Shown here: piece after piece, positions 1-19,547 of the stretch
Numbering within the stretch: position 1 is the first letter of the stretch
Layout: the number at the start of each line of letters is the position of its first letter
NCBI RefSeq assembly: GCF_000720725.1
Contig: NZ_JOCQ01000052.1
Location: 1-59,168 of the forward strand
DNA length: 59,168 bases
Reading direction: 5' to 3'
Source: Streptomyces rimosus subsp. rimosus
Lineage (GTDB): Bacteria > Actinomycetota > Actinomycetes > Streptomycetales > Streptomycetaceae
Made by a program: the position numbers and the translations under genes
The notes under the pieces: generated by a model
Databases searched by the model: none
What the model was told of the DNA's origin: nothing
The model's input: the letters and a program-made list of their open reading frames with translations, nothing else

Positions 1-73
1 GCTTGTCCTCGTCGGCATGCGGCCAGTTGAAACCGAGCATGTCCAGGACCCACTCCAGCGGATCCGGCAGCAT
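1..73 (-). CDS. Partial WXG100-like N-terminal protein (possible secreted toxin)
   Basis: Only the first 24 codons are inside the window, and the gene continues past the left edge. The peptide begins MLPDPLEWVLDMLGFNWP and goes on through HADEDK. From memory, this opening is typical of Streptomyces proteins with a WXG100-like (CpnT-type) N-terminal domain, which often carry a C-terminal toxin delivered by an ESX/type VII-like route. The toxin part cannot be seen, so its activity is unknown. A purine-rich GGGGGAG lies 16 bases before the ATG, which is too far to be a convincing ribosome-binding site. The family call is inferred from a very short stretch. Confidence 0.5.
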   Translation of the reverse strand, partial: MLPDPLEWVLDMLGFNWPHADEDK

Positions 74-256
74 GAGAGACAAGACGAAACTCCCCCGTGG
101 AAATGCGTGAAATCGTTCAGTGGAAGGTGGCGGCCCGCGCGGGACGCCTCCTGTCCGGGAATCAGCTGTCCGTCCGGGCCCGGTGCCGGGGTGTGAAACC
201 AACGGCACCCCTCGCCGCGGAGCGGAACGCATGAGTTCCGGTCACACCGGCCAGGC

Positions 257-733
257 TCAGGGCGTCTCCCGGCTCAGCAGCAGGCGGTAGAGCTCGACGG
301 CATCCTCCGGCGGATGGTTCGGAACGAACGTCACCTTGCCGTCGGCCTTGGCGATGACGGCGTTGCTGCCACCGGGGCAGGGCGGCGGCACGGTCGGATC
401 GTCATGGACCGGATAGCCGGGGTAGATGAGGTAGCCGATGTCGAATTCGTGCACGAAAAGGCCGACCGGGCCGTTGGGCGAACCCTCAGGCGGAAACAGC
501 GTACGGCCGATCTCCAGCGCGTGATCGGCGTCGGTCGGCACCACCGCGGGAGGGGTGGCGGACGGCGGGGGCGGCGGAGCGTAGGGCGGCAGCGACGGCG
601 GTTGAGGGCCCGGGGCACCTGCTGTGTTTCCGCCGGCGATACCGGCCGCGTTCCCTTCCGTGCCGGCGCCTCCGTTGTTACGGGCGGAAGCCGCGTCATC
701 CGGTATTCCACCCGTATTGCCGGACTCCGTCAT
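257..733 (-). CDS. Proline-rich protein with YrhB/Imm35-like C-terminus
   Basis: This is a 158-residue protein. A GGGGAGGG sequence lies 7 bases before the ATG. Residues 1-65 are low complexity: Gly/Ala/Asn-rich, then a run rich in Pro and Ser. The C-terminal half (about 68-155) has the pattern VHEFDIGYLIY ... PGGSNAVIAKADGKV ... FVPNHPPEDAVELY. This resembles the small YrhB/Imm35-type domain found in immunity proteins and in proteins next to secreted toxins. It lies just upstream of the WXG100-like gene on the same strand, so a toxin-accessory or immunity role is plausible but unproven. There is no signal peptide and no transmembrane segment. Confidence 0.55.
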   Translation of the reverse strand: MTESGNTGGIPDDAASARNNGGAGTEGNAAGIAGGNTAGAPGPQPPSLPPYAPPPPPSATPPAVVPTDADHALEIGRTLFPPEGSPNGPVGLFVHEFDIGYLIYPGYPVHDDPTVPPPCPGGSNAVIAKADGKVTFVPNHPPEDAVELYRLLLSRETP

Positions 734-865
734 GGAATGACCCTCCCCTTCTCATGGCTCAGCTGTCTGCTGATCAACCTAACCGACGCTCCTGCCGCCC
801 TTTCGGTTTCCCGCGAGCGCGCCGACCCGCCGGTCGCCGGTCATGGCCCCGTGGCCGGCACCCCG

Positions 866-1345
866 TCACGCGTTTCGGCCGGTCGGCCGGTCGGACGTCG
901 GCCAGACGTACGGCAACCCCGTCGGGACGTCCGGAAAGACCTGCCGGTAGTGCTCCGGATCCTTCGTCACCAATGCCGACCGGTGGCTCCGGTGGAATGC
1001 CGGGTCACCCAGCCAGTTCGGCAATTCTCCGGCGTCGGAAAGGGCGGCGTACGAGCGGATCTCAGCTCGTGGGCGGTGGGCGGTGAAGTCCGTGGTCATG
1101 GTGACGGCGCAGGTGTCCTGGCGGCCGGCGTCGGTCCATACCCGGCACATTTCCAGCCCGTACCGAACCAGCGCCTCCTCGTAGCCCTGCCACATCCGTA
1201 CGGCCGGATGATGCCGCCAGCCATAGCCGGGCACGGTGAGGCCCCTCAGGACCTGGAGTGTCTCCACCCGCTGTTTCCCCAGGCGGCGTGCGTCGAGGAC
1301 GGCGGCGGAGGCTGCGAAGTCGGGGTACGGGAGGAAGGTTTGCAT
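866..1345 (-). CDS. MSMEG_6728-family protein (pyrimidine-dimer-glycosylase-like)
   Basis: This is a 159-residue protein beginning MQTFLPYPDFAASAAVLD, followed by RRLGKQRVETLQVL and a GWRHHPAVRMWQGYEEAL segment. The pattern is characteristic of the actinobacterial MSMEG_6728 family, which is related to pyrimidine-dimer DNA glycosylases (the family of phage T4 endonuclease V). The activity of this branch is not established. The C-terminal half contains the conserved block LPNWLGDPAFHRSHRSALV. It stands alone on the minus strand, 96 bases from the end of the NRPS gene, and probably marks the edge of the biosynthetic cluster. No clear ribosome-binding site precedes the ATG. Confidence 0.75.
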   Translation of the reverse strand: MQTFLPYPDFAASAAVLDARRLGKQRVETLQVLRGLTVPGYGWRHHPAVRMWQGYEEALVRYGLEMCRVWTDAGRQDTCAVTMTTDFTAHRPRAEIRSYAALSDAGELPNWLGDPAFHRSHRSALVTKDPEHYRQVFPDVPTGLPYVWPTSDRPTGRNA

Positions 1346-1441
1346 GGGGACAGGTGTATGCCCTCGTGGCCGCCGCCGGCGGGATCGGCGGGGCCCGCTA
1401 CGTCATCCGGGCGAGGTTGCGGGCCCCGTTCTCCCGACCGG

Positions 1442-12178
<10,737 letters not shown>

Positions 12179-12286
12179 TGGTCCTCCACTCGTCGGCCGA
12201 CGCCTGGAGCGGGCCGTTCAAAAGGGTCGAAAGCGGGAATGGGGTTGCCTTGCCCGGTCCGTGGGCGCTCTGGAAAGGTGATCACC

Positions 12287-13027
12287 ATGGGGGCGAGCGG
12301 ACGGCCGTGGGCGATGGTGGCGGACACGGACGAGGTGCTGGGTCTGGTTCCGGCGTACGAACGGCTGCTCACCGACGTCGAGCGGCGGCGCGCGGACGCG
12401 ATGCTGACGGCACGCGCCCGGGCCGACTTCGTCGCCGCGCACGTGCTGGTGCGGCTCTGCGCGGCCCGGCTGCTGGACCGGCCCGCCGACACCCGGGTAC
12501 TGGAACAGCTCGTACTGGAACAGCGCTGCCCCGGCTGCGGCTCCGCCGAGCACGGCCGCCCGTCGCTGGCCGGGCTGCCGAAGGTGTCCGTGAGCCTGTC
12601 GCACACGACGGGCGTGGTGGCCGCGGCGGCGGGCCGCGAACCGGTCGGGGTCGATGTGGAGCGGCGCAGGCTGCCGGACGGCGTACGGAGTGCCGCGGTC
12701 CGGGTGCTGAGCGCCGCCGAGCGGGCAGCGATGGGCGAACACGCTGACCCGGACGCGTACTTCCTGCGCCAGTGGGTGCGCAAGGAGTGCTTCGTCAAAC
12801 TCGGCAGGACGACGCTCGGCGGGCTGGCCGCCGTCGATCTCTCGGGCCTGCCGGACGGCACCGCGGAGGGCCCGTCCCGCCACGGCGACCTGTACGTGCT
12901 CGACCACACGGACGCGCGCCTGGACGCCGTGGCCGCCGTGGTGAGCGCGGGGCGTCCCCGCATCGGAGCGCTGCCCGCGCCCGCCGATGCGCGGTGCCCG
13001 GCCGCCCCGGAGGGCCCGATCACCTGA
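12287..13027 (+). CDS. Sfp-type 4'-phosphopantetheinyl transferase
   Basis: This is a 246-residue PPTase that attaches the phosphopantetheine arm from CoA to carrier-protein serines. The diagnostic motifs are GVDVERRR near residue 122 and WVRKECFVKLG near 163, which carry the Mg-binding Asp/Glu residues and the catalytic Lys region. The N-terminal RADFVAAHVLVR and SLSHTTG blocks also fit the Sfp family. The ATG is preceded by GGAAAGG at 8 bases. An in-frame GTG at 12278 lies inside that ribosome-binding site and is less likely. The gene is divergent from the NRPS, with only 108 bases between the two starts. It converges on the adenylation gene with a 10-base gap. It probably primes the carrier domains of this cluster. 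Confidence 0.93.
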   Translation: MGASGRPWAMVADTDEVLGLVPAYERLLTDVERRRADAMLTARARADFVAAHVLVRLCAARLLDRPADTRVLEQLVLEQRCPGCGSAEHGRPSLAGLPKVSVSLSHTTGVVAAAAGREPVGVDVERRRLPDGVRSAAVRVLSAAERAAMGEHADPDAYFLRQWVRKECFVKLGRTTLGGLAAVDLSGLPDGTAEGPSRHGDLYVLDHTDARLDAVAAVVSAGRPRIGALPAPADARCPAAPEGPIT

Positions 13028-13037
13028 CCGTCACCCC

Positions 13038-14666
13038 TCACGCCAGCAGCTCGGCGAGCCGCGCGCGGTTGAGCTTGCCGTTGTCGTTGTGCGGCAGTTC
13101 CTCCAGGCGCCGGATGCGGCGCGGCACCATGTGCAGCGGAATGTGCTGCCGCAGCCAGTGGCCGAACTCGTGCGCGCGCATCTCCTTGCCCAGGTAGGCG
13201 GCGAGCAGCCGTACCTCGTCCTTGACGGTGACGGCCACCACGGCGGCCTCGGTCACCTCGGGGTGGCGCCGCATCGCGGCCTCCACCTCGCCCAGCTCCA
13301 CCCGGTGCCCCATGATCTTGACCTGGCTGTCCAGTCGCCCGCGGTGTACCAGCAGGCCGTTCTCCCGGCGGACCCGGTCGCCGGTGCGGTACCAGTGGGC
13401 GCGGGTGAGCGGGCCGGTGCCGTCGTACGGGACGGCGGGCGCGCCCGGCTCGTGGCGGACGAAGCGTCCGGCGTTGTCGGCCGGGTCGAGGTAGCCGTCG
13501 AAGCGCTGGGCGCCGCGCACGCACAGCTCCCCGTCGTCGCAGGGACGTCCGTCCTCGTCCAGCAGGACGGCTTCCATGTGCGGGTACGGCTGTCCGATGG
13601 GGACCGTGCCGTTGGAGCTGCCCGCCGCGCCGGGAGCGTCGGTGACGTCGTGGTCGGTGCAGGTGATGGTCAGCTCGGTCGGGCCGTACAGGTTGTGGAT
13701 ACGGGTATTGGGCGCCACCTGCTGCCACAGCTCGGTGAGCTGCGCGGTGACCGGCTCGGCGCTGAAGCAGCTGTGGCGGAGCGTGGTGACCTGTCCCAGC
13801 GGCAGGTTGCCGTAGCGCTGGGCGGTGGTGACCAGGGACGGTACGGAGAACCAGTGGGTGAGCCGGCGGCGTACGGCATAGTCCACCGGCCGGTACAGCT
13901 CGTCCTGGTCCGGCACGACGACGGTGGCGCCGGAGCCCCACGCCACGAACAGGTCGTAGACGGACGGGTCGAAGGTCAGGCCGAAGGTCTGCGAGATCCG
14001 GCAGCCGGGGGCCGCCGCGTAGCGGGCGATGTTGTACGCGATGTACGGGGAGACGTTGCGGTGGCGGATCGGCACGCCCTTCGGGCGGCCCGTCGAGCCG
14101 GACGTGAACAGCAGGTACGCCTCCGCCTCCGGGTCGGCCGGGCACGCGGGCAGGGCGTCCGCCGTCGGCTCCGGGAGGCCGTCGCCGTCCGCCGGGACGA
14201 CGGTCACCGCGGGCCGGAAATCGGCGGGCAGGCCGGTGAAGGTGGCGCGGTGCTCCTCGCCGACGAGGATCGCGCCGACCCCGGCGCGGCGGGCGATGTC
14301 GAGGTTGCGGGGCAGCGGGTGGTCGGCGTTGAGGGGGACGGCGGAGGCGCCGAGGCGCTGGACGGCCAGGTACGCCACGTAGGTGGCCACCGTCCGGGAG
14401 GCGACCAGCGCGATCCTGGCGGGCGGGCGTACGGGACCCGCCGCGCCCTCGGTGGGCAGCTCGTCGAGGACCCGGGCCGCCAGGGCCTCCGCCCTGCGGT
14501 GCAGTTCGCCGTAGCTCAGGACCTGCTCGCCGAGTTCGAGGGCCGGGGCGTCGGGCCACCGGCGGGCGGAGTCGGCGAACCACTGGTGGAGGGTGCGGTC
14601 TTCCAAGGCGGGCTCCTGGCGTACGGGCGGGGCGGGGGCGTTGCTGGTGGTGGGCGGGCGGTTCAC
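13038..14666 (-). CDS. Stand-alone amino-acid adenylation enzyme
   Basis: This is a 542-residue AMP-forming adenylation protein with no carrier or condensation domain. Visible core motifs are FTSGSTGRPKG, LYGPTEL, WYRTGDRV, GRLDSQVKIMGHRVELGE and the C-terminal HNDNGKLNRA with the catalytic Lys. The binding-pocket residues, read by eye against GrsA, are about D-P-Y-F-C-S-L-I-T, which I cannot assign to an amino acid. It starts at GTG with GGAGG 7 bases before, in a GTGA overlap with the MFS stop codon. The likely partner is the free-standing carrier protein at 23884-24255. Loading that carrier would give the terminal C domain of the NRPS an amine acceptor. The pairing is inference from cluster content. 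Confidence 0.93.
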   Translation of the reverse strand: MNRPPTTSNAPAPPVRQEPALEDRTLHQWFADSARRWPDAPALELGEQVLSYGELHRRAEALAARVLDELPTEGAAGPVRPPARIALVASRTVATYVAYLAVQRLGASAVPLNADHPLPRNLDIARRAGVGAILVGEEHRATFTGLPADFRPAVTVVPADGDGLPEPTADALPACPADPEAEAYLLFTSGSTGRPKGVPIRHRNVSPYIAYNIARYAAAPGCRISQTFGLTFDPSVYDLFVAWGSGATVVVPDQDELYRPVDYAVRRRLTHWFSVPSLVTTAQRYGNLPLGQVTTLRHSCFSAEPVTAQLTELWQQVAPNTRIHNLYGPTELTITCTDHDVTDAPGAAGSSNGTVPIGQPYPHMEAVLLDEDGRPCDDGELCVRGAQRFDGYLDPADNAGRFVRHEPGAPAVPYDGTGPLTRAHWYRTGDRVRRENGLLVHRGRLDSQVKIMGHRVELGEVEAAMRRHPEVTEAAVVAVTVKDEVRLLAAYLGKEMRAHEFGHWLRQHIPLHMVPRRIRRLEELPHNDNGKLNRARLAELLA

Positions 14667-15964
14667 GAAGCGGCCTCCGCCGGGGCTCCGGCGCGTTGCT
14701 CCTGCGCCGCCCCCATCCGTACGACCGGCCGCGCGACCAGCACGAAGAGCAGGAGCACACCGGCTCCGGCGGCCACGTACGGGATGTTGACCTGGACCAG
14801 CTTGGCCACCGCGCCGCCCGCCAGCGCGCCCAGCGGGATGGTGCCGGTGCCCACCAGGCGGTAGACGCCGTTGAGGCGCCCCAGTTGGCCGGGCGGGGTG
14901 GTGGCCTGGCGGAAGGAGACGGTCAGCGCCTGGTAGACGGCGGCGCCGAGCGCCATCAGGGCGAAGCCGATGGCCGCGACGAGCGCGTGCTGCACCAGGC
15001 CGGTGAGCAGCATCGCCACGCCCATCAGGGCCATGCCGCCGAGCGCGGCCGGGAAGAGCCCGAAGCGGTCGGCCAGCCGCGAGTTGAGGAGGCCGCCCGC
15101 GATGCCGCCGAGCGCGCCGACCGCCAGGAAGACGCCGAAGGCCGCCTCCGGGAGGCCGAGCCAGCGCACCACGTAGAGGACTTCGAGGGTGCCGGTGACG
15201 CCCATGAAGAAGTTCAGCGCGCCGAGCATGCCCGCGAGGGTGGCCAGCAGCCGGTCGGTGCGGAGCAGGCGTACGCCGTCCAGGATCATGGTGCGCCAGC
15301 GCGGCGCGCCGCCCGGCCCCGTACGGGCGGACGGCCCGGGAAAGCGCGGCAGGCTGACCAGCAGGGCCACGCCGAGCAGGAACGACACCCCGTCGATCAG
15401 GAACGGCAGACCCGCGCCGGCGACGAAGGCGAGGCTGCCGAGCGGCTGCCCGGCGGAGTCGCGAAAGATCAGCTGCGCCACGTGGAGCCGTCCGTTGGCG
15501 GTGGCGAGGCGGCCGGGGTCGACGACCATCGGCAGGTACGACTGGGACGCGACGATGTGCACCGTCTCGCCCAGCCCGAGCACCGCCGCCACCGCGCAGA
15601 CCACCGGCAGGCTCACCACGCCGGTGAAAACGGTCAGCGTGAGGACCAGGACCGCGGCGGCCCGCAGCAGGTCGACGCCGATCAGCAGTGAGCGCCGGTC
15701 GGCCAGGTCCGCCCAGACGCCGGCCAGCGGCGAGAGCAGCAGCGGCAGCCAGTTGGCGACCGTCACCAGGGAGATCAGCAGCGGGTCGGTGGTGAGGGAG
15801 AGGGCGAGCAGCGGCAGGGCGGTGAGCCGTACACCGTCGCCCAGCGCGGAGACCGCGGTGGACGCCCACAGGCGTCCGAAGGGCGTGAAGCGGCGGCCGG
15901 AGGCCGGTTCGCCGGGCCCCTCCGCCGGGCCCTCCGTGGCGTCCCCCGCCGCGCCCTCCGTCAC
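14663..15964 (-). CDS. MFS transporter, probable product exporter
   Basis: This is a 433-residue membrane protein. Its hydrophobic segments are consistent with about 12 transmembrane helices, and the loop motif GVWADLADRRSLLIG after helix 2 is typical of the major facilitator superfamily. The sequence resembles the DHA3/EntS-like group of exporters, which are common in siderophore and peptide clusters. The first 35 residues are cytoplasmic, Glu/Gly/Pro-rich and low complexity. It starts at GTG, overlapping the stop of the FkbH-like gene by 4 bases, and ends in a 4-base overlap with the adenylation gene. It is therefore translationally coupled inside the biosynthetic operon. Export of the cluster product, and self-protection, are the likely roles. 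Confidence 0.92.
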   Translation of the reverse strand: MTEGAAGDATEGPAEGPGEPASGRRFTPFGRLWASTAVSALGDGVRLTALPLLALSLTTDPLLISLVTVANWLPLLLSPLAGVWADLADRRSLLIGVDLLRAAAVLVLTLTVFTGVVSLPVVCAVAAVLGLGETVHIVASQSYLPMVVDPGRLATANGRLHVAQLIFRDSAGQPLGSLAFVAGAGLPFLIDGVSFLLGVALLVSLPRFPGPSARTGPGGAPRWRTMILDGVRLLRTDRLLATLAGMLGALNFFMGVTGTLEVLYVVRWLGLPEAAFGVFLAVGALGGIAGGLLNSRLADRFGLFPAALGGMALMGVAMLLTGLVQHALVAAIGFALMALGAAVYQALTVSFRQATTPPGQLGRLNGVYRLVGTGTIPLGALAGGAVAKLVQVNIPYVAAGAGVLLLFVLVARPVVRMGAAQEQRAGAPAEAAS

Positions 15965-17115
15965 ACCCACGGTTTTTCCGTGCCGTCGCCGGACCACAGG
16001 ACGGGGCCCGCCGCGGTGAGCGTCGTGGGAGCGGCCTGGCGCTGCGGCACCAGGTGCAGGCGCTGGACGTCCGCCGGGGCGTCCGTGGCCGGCTCGCGGC
16101 CGTCCTGGCAGGCGCAGGGCTGGGAGTTGAAGCCCGCGAAGCGGTAGGCGACCTCCATGATCCGGTTGCGTTCGGTACGGCGGAAATCGGCCTCCAGGTG
16201 CACGTCCGCCCGGGTGGCCTGGTCGGCGATCCAGCGCAGGACGTGCGTGCCGATGCCGAAGTTGACCACGCGGCAGGAGGTGGCGAGCAGCTTCAGGCGC
16301 CAGCTGGCCGGCTGCCGCTCCAGCAGCGCCACGCCGACCGCGCCGTGCGAGCCGAAGCGGTCCTCGACGGTGGTGACCAGCACCTCGTGGTCCGGGTCGG
16401 TGAGCAGGGCACGCAGGTCGGCGTCGGAGTAGTGCACGCCGGTGGCGTTCATCTGGCTGGTGCGCAGGGTCAGTTCCTCGACGCGCGCGAGGTCGTCCGC
16501 GTCGGCGCGGGCGATGCGCATGCGCATGTCCAGGGAGCGCAGGAAGTCCTCGTCGGGCCCGTTGAACTCGCTCTGGGCCGCCTCGCGCCGGAACTTCTCC
16601 TGGTACATGGCCCGGCGGCGGCGCGCGTCGGTGGTGACGGTGGGGGCGAAGTCGGCGAGGTCCGGCAGGCCGGCCGCCTCCGCCGCGTCGTAGCAGCGCA
16701 CATCCGGCAGGTGGTAGGCGACCTCGGCGCGCTCGGTGTGCTGGTCGTCGATGAACGCGATGGTGTTCTGCGCGAAGTTCAGCTGCTCGGCGACGGCGCG
16801 CACGGCGTCCGATTTGCGGCCCCAGCCGATGTGCGGCAGGACGAAGTACTCGGCGACGCCCAGCGCCTCCAGCCGGGCCCAGGCGTCGGCGTACTCGTTG
16901 CGGCTGGCCACCGACTGGAGGATCCCGCGCTCGTCCAGGGCGCGCAGCGTCTTCAGGACGCCGGGGCGCAGCTCCAGCTCGTCGTTCTCCAGCAGGACGC
17001 CCTGCCACAGGGTGTTGTCCAGGTCCCAGACCAGGCACTTCACCGTGGGACGCGCCGCCGTCGCGCCCTCGGTGTCCATGGTCTGCGCCGTGTCGCTGCC
17101 CGCCATGCCGGTCAT
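15961..17115 (-). CDS. FkbH-like glyceryl-ACP synthase (HAD phosphatase domain)
   Basis: This is a 384-residue protein of the FkbH family. These enzymes take 1,3-bisphosphoglycerate, dephosphorylate it and load the glyceryl group onto a dedicated ACP. The HAD nucleophile motif WDLDNTLW (Asp31, Asp33) is present. So are LPHIGWGRKSDAV and FIDDQHTERAEV, which match the downstream HAD motifs. The C-terminal half (about 225-350) contains the GNAT-like region typical of full-length members. The first ATG overlaps the KAS III stop (ATGA). A second ATG at 17106, 10 bases after GGGAGG, could be the true start. With the adjacent dehydrogenases and ACP it should build hydroxymalonyl-ACP. If the dehydrogenases do not act, glyceryl-ACP would be the product. 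Confidence 0.93.
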   Translation of the reverse strand: MTGMAGSDTAQTMDTEGATAARPTVKCLVWDLDNTLWQGVLLENDELELRPGVLKTLRALDERGILQSVASRNEYADAWARLEALGVAEYFVLPHIGWGRKSDAVRAVAEQLNFAQNTIAFIDDQHTERAEVAYHLPDVRCYDAAEAAGLPDLADFAPTVTTDARRRRAMYQEKFRREAAQSEFNGPDEDFLRSLDMRMRIARADADDLARVEELTLRTSQMNATGVHYSDADLRALLTDPDHEVLVTTVEDRFGSHGAVGVALLERQPASWRLKLLATSCRVVNFGIGTHVLRWIADQATRADVHLEADFRRTERNRIMEVAYRFAGFNSQPCACQDGREPATDAPADVQRLHLVPQRQAAPTTLTAAGPVLWSGDGTEKPWV

Positions 17116-18149
17116 ACCTCCCAGAGGGTCACGGCCCACGCCGCGACCGGGCTGTTGTTCAGGACGAGGACGAGGTCGCCGGGTGCCAGTTCACCGCGGG
17201 CCAGCAGCCGGTCGAGGTTGAGGACCACGTCCATGGCGCCGAGGTGGCCGTACGCCTGGAGGTGGTCGGTGCACACGGGGTGGATCGGCAGGCCGAGCAG
17301 GGTCTCGTAGAACTGGAAGGCCGGCGCGGTGACGTTCTGCATGAGGGTGGCGGCGATCCGCTCCCGCGCCACGCCCGCGTCCTGGAGCACCTGCCCGACC
17401 AGGCGCTTGAGGTGCTGCTGGCTGTGCAGGGCCAGTTCGAAGCGGTAGCGGTCGGCGGAGTCGACCTCCTCGCGCCACTCGTACCAGGGGGCGTTCTTGT
17501 AGTCGACCCGGAGGAGGTCGTGGAAGCGGCCGTCGGTGTGCTGGCGGTGGGCGCGCAGTACGGGGCGGCCGCCGCGCACCAGGGTCATGGCGAAGGCGCC
17601 GTCGCCGACGACGGTGACCGGGTGGCGCACCCGCTCCAGCGCGACCGGGCGGCTGGCGTGCGCGATCATGACGGACTGCCGGGACGGGTCGGCGACGAGG
17701 AGGTCCCGGGCCAGCGACCAGGCCGAGCTGGAGCCCGTACAGCCCAGGCCGTCCAGGACGAAGGAGAAGGCCGAGGTCAGCCCGGCCTCGGACGCGATAC
17801 GGCCGGAGTCGGAGCCGAGCAGCACCTCGGGGGCGCGGGCGCCGACCACCACCAGTACGTCGGGGTCGGTGACGGCCGTGTGCTGCTCGCGCAGTTCGCG
17901 TACGGCACGGGCCGCGAGGGCGGCCGCCGTGGGATCGTCGGCGAACCTGCCGACCGTACGGATGCCGCAGTTGAGCGCGAAGTCGGCTTCCTCGCGCGGC
18001 AGTTGACCCATCTCGTCCAGCTTCTCGACGGGTATCAGCTCGTCGGGCAGGAGGCAGTGCACGGCCCCCACCCCGACGGCCGTGTCCGTGCCGCCGCCGA
18101 CGTCCGTGCCGCCGCCCGCGTCCGTACCGCCCGTGTCCGTCGTCGTCAT
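17112..18149 (-). CDS. KAS III (FabH)-like ketosynthase/acyltransferase
   Basis: This is a 345-residue thiolase-fold protein. The nucleophile Cys is visible in DGLGCTGSSSAW near residue 134. The usual FabH His (in PHQAN) aligns with MQNVTAPAF near 271. The usual Asn (in YGNTSAAS) aligns with YGHLGAMD near 303. The other catalytic residues therefore look changed, as in FabH relatives that act as acyltransferases or that form tetronates. Residues 4-25 are a Thr/Gly/Asp low-complexity stretch. ATGA overlaps join it to both neighbours. FabH-like proteins beside FkbH and ACP genes are known in tetronate pathways, where they join glyceryl-ACP to an acyl chain. Here the partner substrate is unknown. 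Confidence 0.85.
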   Translation of the reverse strand: MTTTDTGGTDAGGGTDVGGGTDTAVGVGAVHCLLPDELIPVEKLDEMGQLPREEADFALNCGIRTVGRFADDPTAAALAARAVRELREQHTAVTDPDVLVVVGARAPEVLLGSDSGRIASEAGLTSAFSFVLDGLGCTGSSSAWSLARDLLVADPSRQSVMIAHASRPVALERVRHPVTVVGDGAFAMTLVRGGRPVLRAHRQHTDGRFHDLLRVDYKNAPWYEWREEVDSADRYRFELALHSQQHLKRLVGQVLQDAGVARERIAATLMQNVTAPAFQFYETLLGLPIHPVCTDHLQAYGHLGAMDVVLNLDRLLARGELAPGDLVLVLNNSPVAAWAVTLWEV

Positions 18150-19261
18150 CCCCGGCCCGTCCGTACGTGGTCCGCGAGGAGCAGCTGGCTGATCTCCGTG
18201 CTGCCCTCGATGATTTCCATGAGTTTGGCGTCGCGGTACGCCCGTGCCACCGGATGGCCGTCGCGCGCCCCGCGGGAGGCCAGCACCTGGACGGCCGTGG
18301 CGGCGCCCTGGACGGCTTCCCGGGAGGCGACGTACTTGGCGATCACGGCCTGGGTGCCCAGCTCCGGCCGGTTCTCGTCCCAGCAGGCGCTGGCGTGCTC
18401 GCAGCAGCGCAGCGCGACCTGCTCGGCGACGGCCAGTTCGGCCAGGTGCCGGGCGACCAGCTGGTGGTCGGCGAGCGGCTTGCCGAACTGCTCGCGGGTA
18501 CGCGCGTGCGCCGACGCGCTGTCCAGGCACGCCCGCAGGATGCCCGCGCAGCCCCAGGCGACGGAGAGCCGCCCGTAGGTCAGCGCGGCGGTGGCGAGCA
18601 GGGCGACCGGCAGGCCGGCGCCGGAGAGCAGGTGGTCGGCCGGTACGCGGACGTCGTCGAGGTGTACGTCGGCGTGGCCCGCCGCCCGGCAGCCCATCGG
18701 GTCCGGCACCCGCTCGATGCGGACGCCCGGCGCGTCGGCCGGTACGACCACCACGGCCGCGCCGGAGCCGTACGTCCCGAAGACCACCAGCAGGCTCGCG
18801 TACGCGGCGCCGGTCACCCAGACCTTGGCGCCCGTGACGTGCACGGTGTCGCCCTCACGGCGGATCTCCGTGCGCATCGCCGACAGGTCGCTGCCCGCGC
18901 CGCTCTCGGAGAACGCGACACCGGCCGTCTCGCCGCCGGTGAGCCGGGGCAGGAACGTGCCGCGCTGGGCCGCGGTGCCGAAGCGCTGCACGGTCCAGGC
19001 GGCCATGCCCTGCGAGGTCATCAGCGAGCGCAGCGAGCTGCACAGCGATCCGGCGTACGCGGTCAGCTCGCCGTTGGCCCGGCTGTCCAGGCCCAGGCCG
19101 CCGTGTTCCGCGGCGACCTGCGCGCACAGCAGTCCGCGCCGGGACGCTTCCCGTACGGTCTCCTCGGGAATGCGGCCGGCCAGATCCCACTCCTCGGCGC
19201 GGTCGCCGACGAGTCCGCCGAGTGCGGCGCGGGCGTCGTCCGCGGTCGCCTGAGCCGTCAC
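18146..19261 (-). CDS. Acyl-CoA dehydrogenase-like flavoprotein (FkbI/Asm15 type)
   Basis: This is a 371-residue FAD-dependent acyl-CoA dehydrogenase-family protein. Clear family motifs are AFSESGAGSDLSAM near 117-130, KVWVTGAAYASLLVV, RTREQFGKPLADHQLV near 260, and the C-terminal EIIEGSTEISQLLLAD. In FK520 and ansamitocin clusters a homologue next to FkbH, ACP and 3-hydroxyacyl-CoA dehydrogenase genes helps oxidise glyceryl-ACP to hydroxymalonyl-ACP. That is the most likely job here, with the substrate on the ACP encoded by the overlapping upstream gene. Both ends are ATGA overlaps. The length is normal for the family and no truncation is seen. Confidence 0.92.
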   Translation of the reverse strand: MTAQATADDARAALGGLVGDRAEEWDLAGRIPEETVREASRRGLLCAQVAAEHGGLGLDSRANGELTAYAGSLCSSLRSLMTSQGMAAWTVQRFGTAAQRGTFLPRLTGGETAGVAFSESGAGSDLSAMRTEIRREGDTVHVTGAKVWVTGAAYASLLVVFGTYGSGAAVVVVPADAPGVRIERVPDPMGCRAAGHADVHLDDVRVPADHLLSGAGLPVALLATAALTYGRLSVAWGCAGILRACLDSASAHARTREQFGKPLADHQLVARHLAELAVAEQVALRCCEHASACWDENRPELGTQAVIAKYVASREAVQGAATAVQVLASRGARDGHPVARAYRDAKLMEIIEGSTEISQLLLADHVRTGRG

Positions 19262-19547
19262 GCGCCCGCCGCTCCTTCGCCGCGCAGCCGCTGGACGAGC
19301 GCGGTGATGGCGGGCACGGTACGGAAGTTGTCCAGGGTCAGGTCGTCGCCCTCGACGGTGACCTGGAACTCCTGCTCGACGTACTGGAGCAGTTCCAGGG
19401 AGAACAGCGAGGAGAACGCCCCGGAGGCGAACAGGTCCTGGTCCACGGCCCAGTCGCCGCCGGTGCGCTCGCCCAGGAACGCCACCAGGCGCTGCTGCAC
19501 CGCCGCGGCGCCGGGTCCGGTCGCCGCGTCCTGGTTGTCGACGGTGG

